Below, in pieces: positions 1-14,300 of a DNA stretch of 64,000 nt. Position 1 is the first letter of the stretch. The number at the start of each line of letters is the position of its first letter. The position numbers and the translations under genes are program-made. Origin of the DNA: Hybos culiciformis (lineage: Eukaryota; Arthropoda; Insecta; Diptera; Hybotidae); NCBI GenBank assembly GCA_964007475.1, contig OZ023275.1, positions 22,526,744-22,590,743 of the forward strand. The letters run 5' to 3'. Under the pieces are notes generated by a model. The model did no database searches. It worked only from the letters and a program-made list of their open reading frames with translations, and was not told the DNA's origin.

Positions 1-3000
1 TATGTGTGTACACAGTACATAATATAATATAAAAAAAATATTTTTTTTTTTTTAAATAAAATTTTGCTGAAGAAGACTATATTTGCACATTACACCACAT
101 TTATACTCCACAAAATTTTATCCACAAAATTTTTATATCTTTAAAAAATATAAAAAAAATAATAAAAATAAATAAAAATAAAAACAATAATAATGTGTTA
201 TGTACGACCGTCGACGACGTACATTATATATTTAAGCACATTATAAATATATAAATATATAAATATAAATAATTTATGTTGTGTATTATATAGCCAGAAA
301 ATAAGCGAAATAAAATTAAAAAAAATAAAAATAAAAGAGAAGAGAAAATACCATCCACATTAAATTCTTTTTTTTCTTTAACCCATCATTCATACAAAAA
401 TGTAACTCTAACTCTACTATCATAACAAAAAAAAGAAAATACTGGTAGGGATCTTTTTGAACGAAAAAAAGATAAACATTTTTTTTTCCAAGACTCTTTA
501 TTTTATTTATATTTTTAATTTTAAAGCATTTTTAATTCAAAATTTTTTTATTTAACAAAATTTTAATGAAATATAATAGCATTCATAGTATCTTGTGATG
601 GCATTTTTAATTTGAAAGTGACAAGTGTCGGGCAGTAGTGCAGCAAAATTAAATATTAAAACATAAAAAATTAAATAAATTATTATTTTTATTTAGTGAA
701 ATTTTTAACTTTATATATTAGAAAAGGTAAACTTATTTTATTTTAGGCCGAAGTTAAATTTAAAAAAAAAATTCATATAAATCGAATATTTTGATTTATT
801 TCGTTCATTAAAATCTTAAAATATTAAATGAAATAAGCAATTAAAAAAAAAAAAATAAATAAATATTCAAATATTAAAATCCTTAGATATCAGAAAAAAA
901 TAAAAATAAACAATAACTATATCCCCCAAAAAAAAAAAAAAGGATATCTCTACAAAAAAAAAACTGACAAAAAAAAAGTGTAACAAAAATAAATAAATTA
1001 AAAAAAAAAAGAAAAAAAAAAAAAAAAAGAAAGAAAATTAATAATAAAAGTGTTAATTTTTTTCCGTAAATCATTGATCCTTCCATTTTCTATATCCGGT
1101 GTATTTGAACGTTTTTGTGTTTATAGAGCAGAAAAAAAAAAAAAAAACAGAAATTACAGATAGTAGATAGTAGTTATTTTTTCATATCGTTACAAATTTT
1201 TGTTTTTTTTTTTTTTTTTTGGCGCTTATTCCACCGTGCATATAGTTTTTTAGTTTTTTTATTCCAATTTATTTCATTATTTCATTTTTATATTTTTTTC
1301 TTTTCCAATCCAATAAAATAAAATTTTGGCTTTCATTGGATAAAACAGATTCAATTATTCAATTTTTGGAAGAAGCTCTAAAAACGTAAAACAAAAAAAT
1401 TTTATATATATATATATTTATATATATATATTAAATACAACCAGGATTACAACATAAAATTTTCAAATGGTAATGTACAAAAAAAAAAATTATATATGTT
1501 TTTCTATTATAGATTTATTTCTGGGGAAAAAAAAAAGATAAATATTATTGAAACAGGGCGAAAAAAAAAAAAAAAAATGAAAATAGAAATAGCAAAACCA
1601 AATGAATTTTTACCTAAATGAAACGTTTTTGCAAAGACGACAAAAAAAAATGTAATAGTTTTCGTTTTTTTTTTTTGTTATTTATTTTTTTATTTTTGGA
1701 CATTTCGAAGTTCGTTGTTTTTTTTTTCCCTAAATATTTTTTTTTTATTCTTCTAGTCTACTTTTATGTATATTCTTTCTTCTTATAACAAGAATAACAA
1801 AAAACAACAATAACGAACTACAAGAATTGGAACCGAAAACATTTGTACTATGGCACATATAATATCCTGTGAAAATTGTGAAAATGTGAAAAACTTATAA
1901 TAAAAAAAAAAAAAAAAATAGGAAATTATTCAATTTAAGTTTATTTATTTTTTTTGTTTTTTTTTCTGGGAAAGTTTTTGCAAAGAAATTGAAACTGAAA
2001 ATTGATTTTTTTGTTCTTGTTCTTTTTCTTTAATTACAATTGGATTGGAAGACGATGATGAAAAAATAAAACAATAATCTTTTTTTTTGATAGAAAAAAA
2101 GATTGATTTTAACGTGTCCGCATATAAGAAAAATATACATGTATAGAAAAAAAATAGTAACAGATGTTGTTGTTGTTGTTAAAGGATTATAAATTATTTT
2201 CTACTGTCATTTATGCAGTCGAATCGATTTGAAATATTGCGCTGGAAGTGTTTAAAAATTGTTATTTATTTTTTTTTTATTTTTTTGGAAAATTAATATT
2301 GCAAACCGGATAATAATTTATTTTAACTTTTGCGCTGATATAAAGTCATCAGTGAGTGGCTGGATAAGCTGTTGGACTTAACTAGATAAGTTGGGTTTTT
2401 TCTGTTGATATTGTTGTAACCTTACCAATTTCAAGACTTACAATGAGTCACAATTACAATATTTAACAATTTTAAATCCACCAGAGTCTGATTTTGTTCA
2501 ATTAATAATAGGAAAAAAAATTAGTAAATAATCAAATTTATCAAAATCTTTTTCAATTCTATATAATCTTGAATTAGACTTCAATCTTATAATACGTTGC
2601 TCAGTTATTTCGGTAATTTGTGTTTAATTAACTATAGTATTTTTTTTTATTCACGCTGTTTTTCGATTTTGGGTTTTATTTAATTGATTCTTAACATTGA
2701 TACTGAACCTAATTAAATTCGAAAATTTCCAGTGTAAACCTTTAGTTGTGATTGCTGTTCAATAATTGAGTGAGCTGGTTTTTTTTCCTCACTTCACATT
2801 AAGAGTATAATAATCATGAAAATATTAATTTCCAACCAATTCTAATTAGTCTTTTTTATATTTTGTTGTAAATTGTTGTAAATCTCTTCAGTTTCAGTCA
2901 GTCAGTGACAGAGCAGACTATTATAATATATGATTAGTTTCTTGAGGTTATGCTGGTAATTGAATTAAACTAATTACATGTCTTTTAATTTGGTTTAAGT

Positions 3001-4100
3001 GAAAAACGAACTGAAAGTGCTGTCACTCTTCAATGCCCACTACACACCACAAAACCTATATACATGCCCAGTTTGTGAATAATTTTTCTTTGCACTGAAA
3101 TAATCATAAATAAATTTGTTTGACCACATTTATTTTTCCTTATTTTGATTAATTATCATTTAAGTTTTTATTTGTCATTTGTATATATATAATGAATTTT
3201 CTGTATGTTGTATAGGTAATGTAAATGACAAGAAAAAGTAAAAAATCGTTGTTTTTATATTTATTTTTATGGATTAAACAATATGTATATAATTTTTTTT
3301 AATGTATTTTTCAATTTTTTATGCTATACATTTAATTATTCATTCAATCAAATATTCAAAATAATTAAAATTCACCGCATTTTGTCAGTTAATCTCTGAA
3401 ATCATAAATAAATTCAATCAAAACTTATGTGATGAAAATTAATTTTTTTTAATTCAATGGAAAAACAATCATATCCCAGTTAAAATTCTTTCAAAAAAAA
3501 TTTTTTTTAATTTTTATACATATGAATGGAAATAAAAATTCAGCAATAATCATAATTATAAAGGTATACAATTTGGAACTATTTACTGAAAATTGAATTA
3601 AAAAAATAAAATATTTATAACCATTATTTGCAATAAAAAATAATCTTCTGAGCTAAAATATATAATGATTTTTTTTTTCTTTTTTTTTTTAATTTAATTG
3701 CCCATATGATAATTCAGAAATTATTGTCCAACGAACGAGAATAATGCAGTTTTATTTTCTTAATAATATACAGAATTTATAATTTTTGTTAAAATTTTAT
3801 GGTAATTTGTATAATATTGTCGTTGGGTTCGGATATATAGTTATAAAGTCACTATTATTATGCTCTATCATTGTATTGAATCATTTTATTAACACGTTCA
3901 AATTGAATTCATTAATTCTGCTATATACTACATACTTGTTAAAATTATTCAATAGATAAATTCTTAAGTTAAAAAACATAACCCATATAAAAATAAAGTT
4001 TTTAACATATAAATCTTTAACGTTTTTAATTTGTTGTGTTTGAGTACTATTTTTACTCTTTCGCTCTCATTTTCTGTCAAACATTGTAATTCCTTAGAAA
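1..4100. other. Gene-free A/T-rich stretch
   Basis: Poly-A and poly-T runs throughout, a short (GTT)n at 2165-2180, and a CpG-containing imperfect palindrome at 201-223 (TGTACG...CGTACA). A TCAGTCAGTCAGT cluster at 2894-2908 resembles insect initiator motifs, but no gene can be attached to it. Confidence 0.6.
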
Positions 4101-4120
4101 CCATTCAATCGAGCTATAAT

Positions 4121-4213
4121 GCATTGACTACGGGTCGATGTGCAAAATTTTATCTCCATCGGATGACGAGAAGTGAGCAAATTTCACTTCTTTAAGTCCG
4201 GGACAGTCAATCA
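4121..4213. repeat. Small G+C-richer inverted-repeat block
   Basis: CATTGACTACGGG at the left mirrors CCGGGACAGTCAATC at the right. A nested hairpin lies between, GAAGTGA (4170-4176) pairing with TCACTTC (4184-4190). The block stands out from the A/T background. It may be a decayed element or a structured RNA. Nothing further can be said. Confidence 0.4.
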
Positions 4214-7200
4214 ACGCGACCAAGTTAATATAAAGAATTTATGTAAATATACAAAAACGCACAACCCATAACAAAGTTTTTAAAATAAATCCTTTATATG
4301 GTACCTTTAACGGTATGGAATACGGAAACGCAATGTCATAATTCCGGAATTTCTTTTTATATATAAATGACAGAAAAATTTCATAACTCATATCACGGAA
4401 TTATATTCCAATTTAAGTTTTATTTCCTAATTGCCGTTACACTATAATAAGAATGATAGTGTAATTGTTGTAAAATATTTTACATTTTTTTTCAACAAAA
4501 TTGTAGGTATATTTTGAATTCATCTTGATCATTTGATCAATAAAAAAAAAAAAAAACAAAATTCTCCTTTCTCCTTAATTTATTTCACAAGATATTTTCG
4601 ACAATCAAAATTTTTTTTTGCATTTTTATGGTTTTCCATTCAAAATAAATAAAGTTGATGATAAAATTAAATTTTTTTTATTCATTACGATAACCATTTA
4701 ATAAATAATGCTCTGCTGATTTCACTTTCAAAAATATTTTTTTATTTTTTAAGTTGATAAAAAAAATTCCATCATAAAATTTAAACATATGTACATTTAT
4801 AGTATACTTTCATTTCTGAATGTGTTTATCTTTTATTATAATTTTTTTTTTAAGAGTTTATTTGAAGAACTCAAGTTATCATAGTATGATAATTTTAATT
4901 TCACATAATTTCTACTTTATTAATAAATTAAATGTTTATTTTTTATACTGGATATGAAAAAAAAAATTAATAATTTGACGTTTAATTAACTAATCTAAGA
5001 TGTATAAACTAATAAGCCCGTATCTAATTTAGCGTCAGAATTATGCTATTTTAATAACAATGGCTAATATGTTGAATTCTAACATTCTGATTTATAATTG
5101 AAGTTGAATTTCGTTATAAAACAAAATTAAATTTTATAATCGGAAATCACCCACCAAACTTTTAATATTTCATAAATAGAATTTAGGACATTGAAAAATA
5201 CAATCATTTTAATTAAATCTAGACTCGTGCGAAAATATAAATGACTTATTACAAAAATATAATTTAGGATTAAAGCCATTTACTGATTATTTATGTTTTT
5301 TTTTTTTTGCTCATCCACAAATATTTAAAAATTATTTTCGTTATTAAATAGGAAAATTTTTATTTACAACTTTCCAATATGTTCTTTATTAGTTTAACAT
5401 GTAATCATTTTGTTTAACTCATTATGTGTCTAGTTATAATAAGTATCTAAATCACTTCAAAAGCTTGTGCATTTAGCCAATAATAAACTACAATTCGTAT
5501 TGTAAATTGTATATAAATCCCTTTATTCGAAATACTATACATATAATAAAGGACCAATGTATAAGAAAAAAAAGAAAAAAAAAACACACATTTATATGTA
5601 GTTTGTCTGATTATTTTCATATCATTATTCAATTTTCTAAAGAAGCTTTTAGTTAGATTTTAATTAATATTTTCAGTTTATTTACATTACATGTATGTAG
5701 ATATAAACAATCAAGATTATCACCATTGAGGATTTTAACTATGTATATATATATATATTGTATGACAACACAACATCCTTGTGAAAATCTTTAGAATTTA
5801 TTATTTCAATAAGTTTTTTTATTTATCTTTATTTCAAAATATTGAATGTTTGTTGTTACCAAAAAACAAAAATCAATAAACTTCGATGAAATAAGAAGGG
5901 AAAAATATAAAAAAAAACACCCCATAAATTGCATAGAGCTTATTTCTTCAGCCTAGCTCACTTATAAGATAAAAGTATGTATATATATATGTGTATTGCG
6001 CTTAATATATCACCATAAATGCATAGCAAAGAAATATATGACCACATAAATTGTGGAATTTTTGGCATCTGGTAAATCTGCTTTTGTTTTGTTACTATAA
6101 ATAAAAAAAAATTAAAATAAACAGTAGTTCTGAAAACTGGATTATATTTTCTCAGTAAAAATAAAATGAAAACCTTTTGCAAAAAATGTCCTTTACAAAA
6201 ATCTTTTTTTTTTATTTTTTTTTTTTATAAACAAAAGAAAAATTTGTATATTTTACTACTGTGAAATTATCATCTCTTTTGTTTTTTAATTTTACAAAAG
6301 GTACAAAATTTTAGTTCCTTTCGGAAACAGTAAAATTATTATTAACTGAATTCTTAATGTTGAAGCGGAAGTTGTTTTCTGCTTTCTTAAATCTTAAAAC
6401 AGACCAAAATTTACTATATTTATGAATATAGCGTTATTTATAATGGTTGTGAAGAATATTAGTTATATTCCGACTGTTTGTTTTATTTTTGGTATGATTT
6501 TCAAAAATTTGTTTTACATTATGATTACCAGATAATATTTCAGGTTAGTCCATTCGTCGTATGAAAATCTGAGATTATCTTAACTTATTATGTTTAGGTT
6601 AGAAGCTTCATGAACTTAACCGATTCATGAAAATTAGATAATAGATACTTCAAGATTATTTTCGTTCATCCAACCAATAAGACAATGTTTTTAGATGCAT
6701 AATTGTAGTCCCGATGAAGTTTTAATAGTTATGAAAAACGTTAATTTAAATAAATGTTTGTTCCTATATTCAATTAGCAAAGAATCAATTTATGAACTTA
6801 TTATTTTCAATATTAACCTTAACTCTTCATCAGTTAGTTTAATATTAGGTTGTTAGGTTGAAGCAGGTCGGTTAAGACCATAGGCTAGTTAGCCCGTTTT
6901 ATAAATCAGTTTCGAAGGCAATAAAAAACAGGTCCTTTTTACAAAATATTGTTCACAAAATTAAAGACAAAAATAATATTATATATATATGTTGTATACA
7001 CATAATATCGTATACATACATATTTTTTTCATCACTTTAGTTTTTTTTTTATCGTTTTTTTAGAAATTTGAAACTTTTTTAGTGCATCACATTGGTATAT
7101 TAAACGCACCATAAATACTTTGAAAATTAAGTAAGCCTTTTGAAAGCCAACAGAGCTTTGAAATTAATCTTCACTGAAAATTTTCTCCATTTTTCATGTA

Positions 7201-10200
7201 ACATTTATTTTTTATTATTATTATTATTTTTTTTTTTTTGTGTTCCAGTTTCAGTAATAAACTATATAGAAATTTATTGAAATTTTTTTTTTTGCTGCCA
7301 CAATTTTTAAGTAGATTGTTATACGAATTAATGTTGAATTGTTTCTAAATGGTAGTTTTTATCCTTTTTTTTTGTATGTTTTTATAGAAAAAGTTGAAAA
7401 GTAAAAAAAAAAACAAAAAAAAGTAATCGAAAACTAAATTATTCTATTATGAACGATAGCATCATGTGTTAATATTGGACTTTTCATATTCTTATGTTGT
7501 ATGTATTTATATAGAAAATTGTGATTTCATTTTTAATTTTAATTAGAACGTTAAGAATACTTGAGGATATACATACTTTTTATTATATTATAAAATTTTT
7601 TGTTTTTATATATTATGTATGGCATGATAATTAGATACTTACTATGGTTTTTGTTTTAATATATAGAGATATTTATTCAGAGTTTTTATGTTTGTTATTT
7701 TAATGTAAAGCTGATGGTATACTACACAGAGTTTGTGGAACTTTTGGTAGGTAAATCGTAAAGTAAATTAAGACACACCATAAATTTATATTGTATATAA
7801 TGTAGTTGTGTTAATTTTTGAATTAGACTCTAAAAAATTTGCACAAACTTTAGTAAAATTAACTTTATTTCATTTAAATCAGTAATACACTGAAAAAAAT
7901 TTATAACATTTCATTTATGTCGAAATATGTTTCTTTATTGCAAGTTCAAACAATTTAAAAAATTTACAATATTTGACTTAATTTATAAATTTATTAGAAT
8001 TCATAAGCACCCTATTTAAAGGCTGAAATTTCCTCCAGTTTGTATACAATGAAAAGGAATGGTGAATAAATTCGTAGTTCTAAGATAACTATATATTATT
8101 ATATTTTGCTGTTGATAGTTTCAAAAGTGAAAGTCATCTCTTCTCTTTTCTAACGAAGTCAAATTTATAAGTTTAGGTAAGGCGAGAGTATGAGACTATT
8201 CCTCCATGGAATATGTCGAAGAGAGAATCTAAGGAAGTTTTTTTTTTGAACTGATCCAATTCTATGAATATGATCATTATAGTAGGGAGACCAGATTTGA
8301 GTATGTCTTGTTGTTTTAAAAGACATTTTTTCGACATATTTTTTGCTAGGAAGTCAATTAATACTATTATTTTTTTGCTATAATTAAATTTTCAACACTC
8401 GACAATTCTTGATGTGCATTCATAATATTGATTGATTCAGATTGGGAAATTTAGTGAACAATATTTCAAGTACACATAATTATAATAATCCTTCAGGATG
8501 TTTTCTTTTAGTATACTTGGAAATTTATTAAGAAAAAATTATGTAACTTAGTTTAATACTTAGTTCCATGAAATTTGTTTTTTTTTATTACAATTTTTTT
8601 TTCTAATATCAAGACAACTGTCAACTATAAAATATTAATAATATTTCATTTATATTTACATCAGTTATTCAGAAACTTTATCGTTATATAATGATTTAAT
8701 TTTTTTTAAGATTTAAAAATAAATTTAAATTAAAAAAAAAAAATAAAACATTTCAAAATAAAATTTATGAAACTGATATTTTTATATTAAAAAAAAAAAA
8801 AACTTAAATTTAAAATTTTTTCTACTTTCTTAAGGAATTTTCCTGGAGTACACTCATAAATTTATGAAAATAAAAATAAAAATATAAATGTTCTCAAGTC
8901 ATATATAGTCAAAATGTAATTCTAGAAATATACTTGGTATACTATAATACTAAAGTTTCAATAATGAAAAAACAAAAAAACTTTGTCAAAAAGTTTTTTT
9001 TTTTACTTTTCTTACTCAATGCACATTATAAAATAATTATTTAAGACAAGTATTATGTACATCTAACAGTAGCACAGTAATATTATTAGAAAAAAAAATT
9101 CTCTCTGGAAATTAAATTCATTAAAAAATTTTAAAATTTATAATAATATTTTAACTTTTTCCTTCATTAAATTTATGTATTATTTATACATAACATATTA
9201 TATACATATATATAGAACATAACTTTTTTGTTCGCTTTTCTTCTTACATCAAAATCTTAAAAGTAAAAATGTTCATGGTAGAAAAAACCGAAAAAAAAAA
9301 CTTTTATAAAAAAACTTTGCAATTTAAGTTTTCTATTAAAGTTAAAAAAAAAGAACCCAAAAAAAAAAACTAACTAACTATTATTTCAATTATGATGATA
9401 TACATTTCCATTTAAATTACTTCAGTATATTTTTATTATTTTTTTTATTTATTTAATTTTGTTTTTTGTAATATTTGCAGAAAATCTTTTTTTTTTATTC
9501 TATTTTTTAAATTAAAAATATTCTTGAAGATATAAATCTTTGAAGAATTTTTATATACTTTCTTATTTAAATTATAATTTCATTTAAATTATAATTTTCA
9601 TTAAAATAAAAAAAAAATTACTTATTTTGCTTCATTGAATTTTAAAGTTTATACATTTATACTGTACTATATGTCTATACATATTATGTTTGGCTGACCT
9701 TATTTATTTTGTACACCTTGTACAATCGATAGAGATGTATTTTAAGAATCCATACTTATAAAATTTTATTTGTAAATAAATGTTAACGAAATTTTACAAA
9801 GGCAATAAAATTAAATAATATAGATACGTAAAATACATATTATATACAAATATACTGTGTACCATACATTTCTATATAGTCATTGTTTCATTGAATTTTA
9901 TTTTTTCATATTTAAAAGAAAGAAGAAATTAAATATTTTTAATCCAAAAAAGCTTTTGAAATTTTTTTTAAAGAATTCAATTTCGAGCATTTTATTTATT
10001 TATTAAATAAGATAATAATATTGTATAGTCCTTCTAAAGAATTTCATAAAACATTTGAATTTTCCATAATTTTCATTGTACATAAAATAAAATAAAAAAA
10101 TACTACAATACCTATATGTTTTCAATTTTCATTTATTACATCTATATAATGTAATAATATGAGCATAATAATTGTATATTTATATATTTACGTGTGTGAT

Positions 10201-10409
10201 GTAATTTTGAATTTCGTCCTTTTTTTTTGTCGGATTTTTCCTTTTTTTCTTTTTTCTTTGTTGGTAAATAAAAGCACAAATAAATTAGGTACTTTGTTTG
10301 TACAATTTTATAAACTAAAATTTGTTAGATTTCCTTAAAAAAAAAAAAATTATACATAAATTATATATATATATACACAGTATATACTACCTACACATAC
10401 AATTGTAGT

Positions 10410-10434
10410 TTATAATAATAATAATAATAATAAT
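10410..10434. repeat. (AAT)n microsatellite
   Basis: An AATAATAAT run followed by TTACATAAC. A long A run lies at about 10495-10519. Confidence 0.9.
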
Positions 10435-11376
10435 TACATAACTTTTTAAACAATTTTCTATAAACCAAAAACTTTTTGGGTAACCATAATATTTAAAAAA
10501 AAAAAAAAAAAAAAAAAAACACCCAGATTCAACATTTTTATCGTTATTATTTTTGCAGAATTTATAAAATAAAGTCAATGTTAAATTTATATTATAGAGA
10601 ACCATAACAATCTTAAAAAAAAAGTTTTCTTAAGTTTTTCACTTTTGGGAAAAATAATTGTCTCTCATTGTAATTTTTTATACAGATATTTTTTTAGTTT
10701 TCAGTTTTCTCTGCATTTTCAATTGAAACTTTAAAAAATAAAAGTTTATTCATACAGAGCTTAACGTGAATCAAATGTAAACATTCTTAAAAAAAAAATA
10801 GATTCGAGTTTTTATTAAAAATAAGTGCCATAAGTTTTTTTAATGATGATGGTTGAAATTTTTCTGTAAACACAAAAGGTGTAAATAACATTTCGTATAA
10901 ATAATGAATAATAATTAAAGAAAAAGAAAAAATTAATTGGGTAATAATGATCAGAAGTGAGATATGAGGTTGTGGTGCCAGAACCGAAATATTAGTTAAA
11001 GAGTTTATTATTTTTCAATAATATGTGTTATTAAAATTTATTCAATTTAAAAAAAAAGAAGCTAATTTGATCTAATTAAATTTTTAATCTTAAATCCATT
11101 GTGTGTTCCATTAAATGTACTTAGAAATATGTTTATCGTAAAACTTTTTTTTTTCATTAAATGAAATATGAAATTTAAAAACATAATAAGGGCAAATTAT
11201 AATAAGAATCAAATGCCCAACCGCTAAAGATCTTACTACTGATTTATAACATGAAGAATAAATGTATAAATTTTAAAATGATAAGAAATTAGCAGTTACA
11301 TAAAAAATTAGTTTACTAATAATAATTGTGCATAAAAAACAGTTTAAAATAGTGGAAAACAATGCTTGAAGATCTA

Positions 11377-11398
11377 CACTCGAATACATATTCGAGTG
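11377..11398. repeat. Perfect 8-bp stem hairpin
   Basis: CACTCGAA and TTCGAGTG pair across the loop TACATA. No T run follows that would suggest a terminator-like role, and its function is unknown. Confidence 0.6.
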
Positions 11399-14300
11399 AG
11401 TTCAGCTAATTTAAAGCGCATAAAGGTTTTTCAAGGAATTTGTAAAACTTTTTTCGTGAAAATTTCATTGATTGGATCTTAAGTTGCATTTTTAAAATAA
11501 CTGATATTTTAATTCTTTAATTCTTTTGATAACGAATGATTTTAATATCTTAAGTTTTTTTTACAGATATTAGATCATTTAAAGCTAAAATCAAGAACCC
11601 AGAAAATTTAACAAAGTTAAATTAAAGAGTATATATTAATATATAGTTTTAAGAGTATAGATTATTCAAAAGAATAAAGTAATTTTTTTTCTTTCTTTAA
11701 AGATGCTATTTTTGTTTCAGTAGGTTAATAATATACAACATGCATTTGGGATTTAACACTACTGAACATTCAAATATTTAAAAATATAAAAATTTATATT
11801 CATTTGTTTTAAAGATTTTTTTTACTTACATTTTTTTTATTTTATTTTATTTTTTTTCAAGAAAATAACTTGTAAGACAATATTTTTTTCATTCAATCTT
11901 TTTCCAAATATGGTAAAAAAAAAGGAAGAATAGTATATTGTATAATATCAGATTTCTTTACCATATTTTCTTTATTTAAAATTTTCTTTAAATATTATAC
12001 ATAGAAAATTTTTATTTAAAGCTTTCTGTTGTAGAAGTTTTAATAATTTAAATTTGCAAGAAAATATGGATTTTTGGATTATGACTTACTTTTACTGAGT
12101 TTTTTGTGTCAGCTTTATTTTAATTTAATAATTCTTAATTTAATAATTTTTAATTTTGTGAAATAAATTGTATGCGATAGAAGTTTGAAATCAATCAAAC
12201 TGAATAATATATTTTAGATATACATACTATATATATTTTTTTTAATTTATCACTTATATAATTCAAAACTTTCAATTCCCATGAAAATAACATTATCACA
12301 CTTGTAATAATTAAAAAAAATTACAATAGCAGTAGCATAGTATTATAAAGCCCCTATAAATATTATAAAATGTATATTTTATTTTATATGTTTTCACTTT
12401 ATATCTGCATTGAAAAATCGAAATTTCCATATATAGAATTTGTTGTCTATTATCGTAAATACATAGAATTTAAGGCCTACAACATAAAACATTATATAAT
12501 TATATGTATAAAAAGCTTTTATTATATATTTTCAATAAAATATAATTATAATAATGATAAATGTTATGGATCATTATTTTAATATTATTTATTCGTGTAA
12601 TTAAATACCACTATTTTTCGATTATTTAGTGTATACAAAATAATAGTTAATATTAAAAGCTGGTTAATGAAATAAATATTTCGAAATGATTTGGTTTATT
12701 TATTTTTACTGTATATTATGATACTGAGACTGACAAAGTTTGATGCAAAAATTTATTTATGCATATACAATCGCGTTTATTTATGTAGAGAAGTGAATTT
12801 ACGTATATATTTTTTTTAAACATATATGTATTACTATATAGACATATTGTAGTAACCACTAAAGTTATTGATGTATTATAACACTTGGAATAATAAATAT
12901 CATCAACAGTGAGATTTCCAAAATTATAATTTTAATAGATTTTTCTACTTGCTATCTTCATATAAATTGCTGTCAACAAATCGGTTCTACAAAATTATAT
13001 TGTATTTTCATCAAAAAACATTTTTATATTCTAAATTTTTTTTACAGTTTGTTAAGTTCTTAATTTTTTAATTAATTTTAAACCGTGATAGATTTAAAGT
13101 AAAGCTCGAATTTTAAATTTCACATACAACATATTGAAGTTTGGATCAAATAAAACCAATTATAATCGAATTTGTCAAAGGTATGACCTGATTCGCCTCA
13201 CGGTCAGATTGAAACGAAAAAACATAAATATTTTTTTTGTTACCAAAACTATATCTTTTTTTGTAGTTAGATGTACATAATGTGCATAATAAAAATTCAG
13301 TATATTTGTACAGCTGAAAATATGTACATACCTTACCTATATTTTTTGATTGAAATTGTAGAAATCATATTTATTTTTAATTTTTTCATTTTTAAATAAT
13401 AAATAATTTTGATCCGTTTATTTTTCGAATTTTGAAATATATACATTATAATAATTGACGCATTTTTGGAAATTGTGGAGATCATGATTTCAGATTATGT
13501 TCATTATTATTATTATTATTATTTTTCAAAAGCAATTATAATTGGATGAAATTAAAATTAAAAAAAAAAAATATATATATATACAAATACATACTTAAAA
13601 GCTTAAAAAAAATGTTAATTTTAATTTATTTAAAATAAATGATTTTATTTTATTATGAATTATTAATTTATTATTAATATGGTAATTGATTTCTGCCGTA
13701 TTTTTAAAGTGAATTTTTGATTAATGAAAAATATTAAATTATATGGAACTCTTGAAAACAATTTCTGTTTCTTTCTTCGTTATTTTTTATATAGTATGTC
13801 GAAAATCTGTCTGTTTTAAGGTTGAGCTTGCCAACAAGTATAGTATTCTTTTTTATTGCTTTCTTTGTATGTTCTTCCCCTGTTACAATTAAATATATAT
13901 TCTGTCATTCTTTTAATAACAATACAAATATGTAAATCGCTTCATATTTTTTAACAAAATTTATGTTAATGAAATATATTCCTACCCTCTATCTAGACCA
14001 CTTAAATTAGAACAAATCAAGGTATTAGATAAAAAAAAACTTATTTCTACTTTGTTTTCAACATTAAAGAAAAACATTATTTTTTTTTTGTTTTGTTTTT
14101 TAATTTAAATATTTATTAGAAAAAATAAAATAAAAAAAATTTAAATAAACAAAACATAGCTCAATGTACAGCACATAAGTTTATTAAACTCAAAAAAAAA
14201 ATATCATTTTGAAATGTAAAAAAAAATAAATAAAAAGAATATAATCTACATTTTTAACTCATAAAACTTTTTGTCTGGAAAATTTTATTACCATTAAGGT

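Noticed and set aside
6848..6870. TTAGG-type telomere repeat
   Set aside because: Only two imperfect units (TTAGGTTGTTAGGTTG), not a tandem array.
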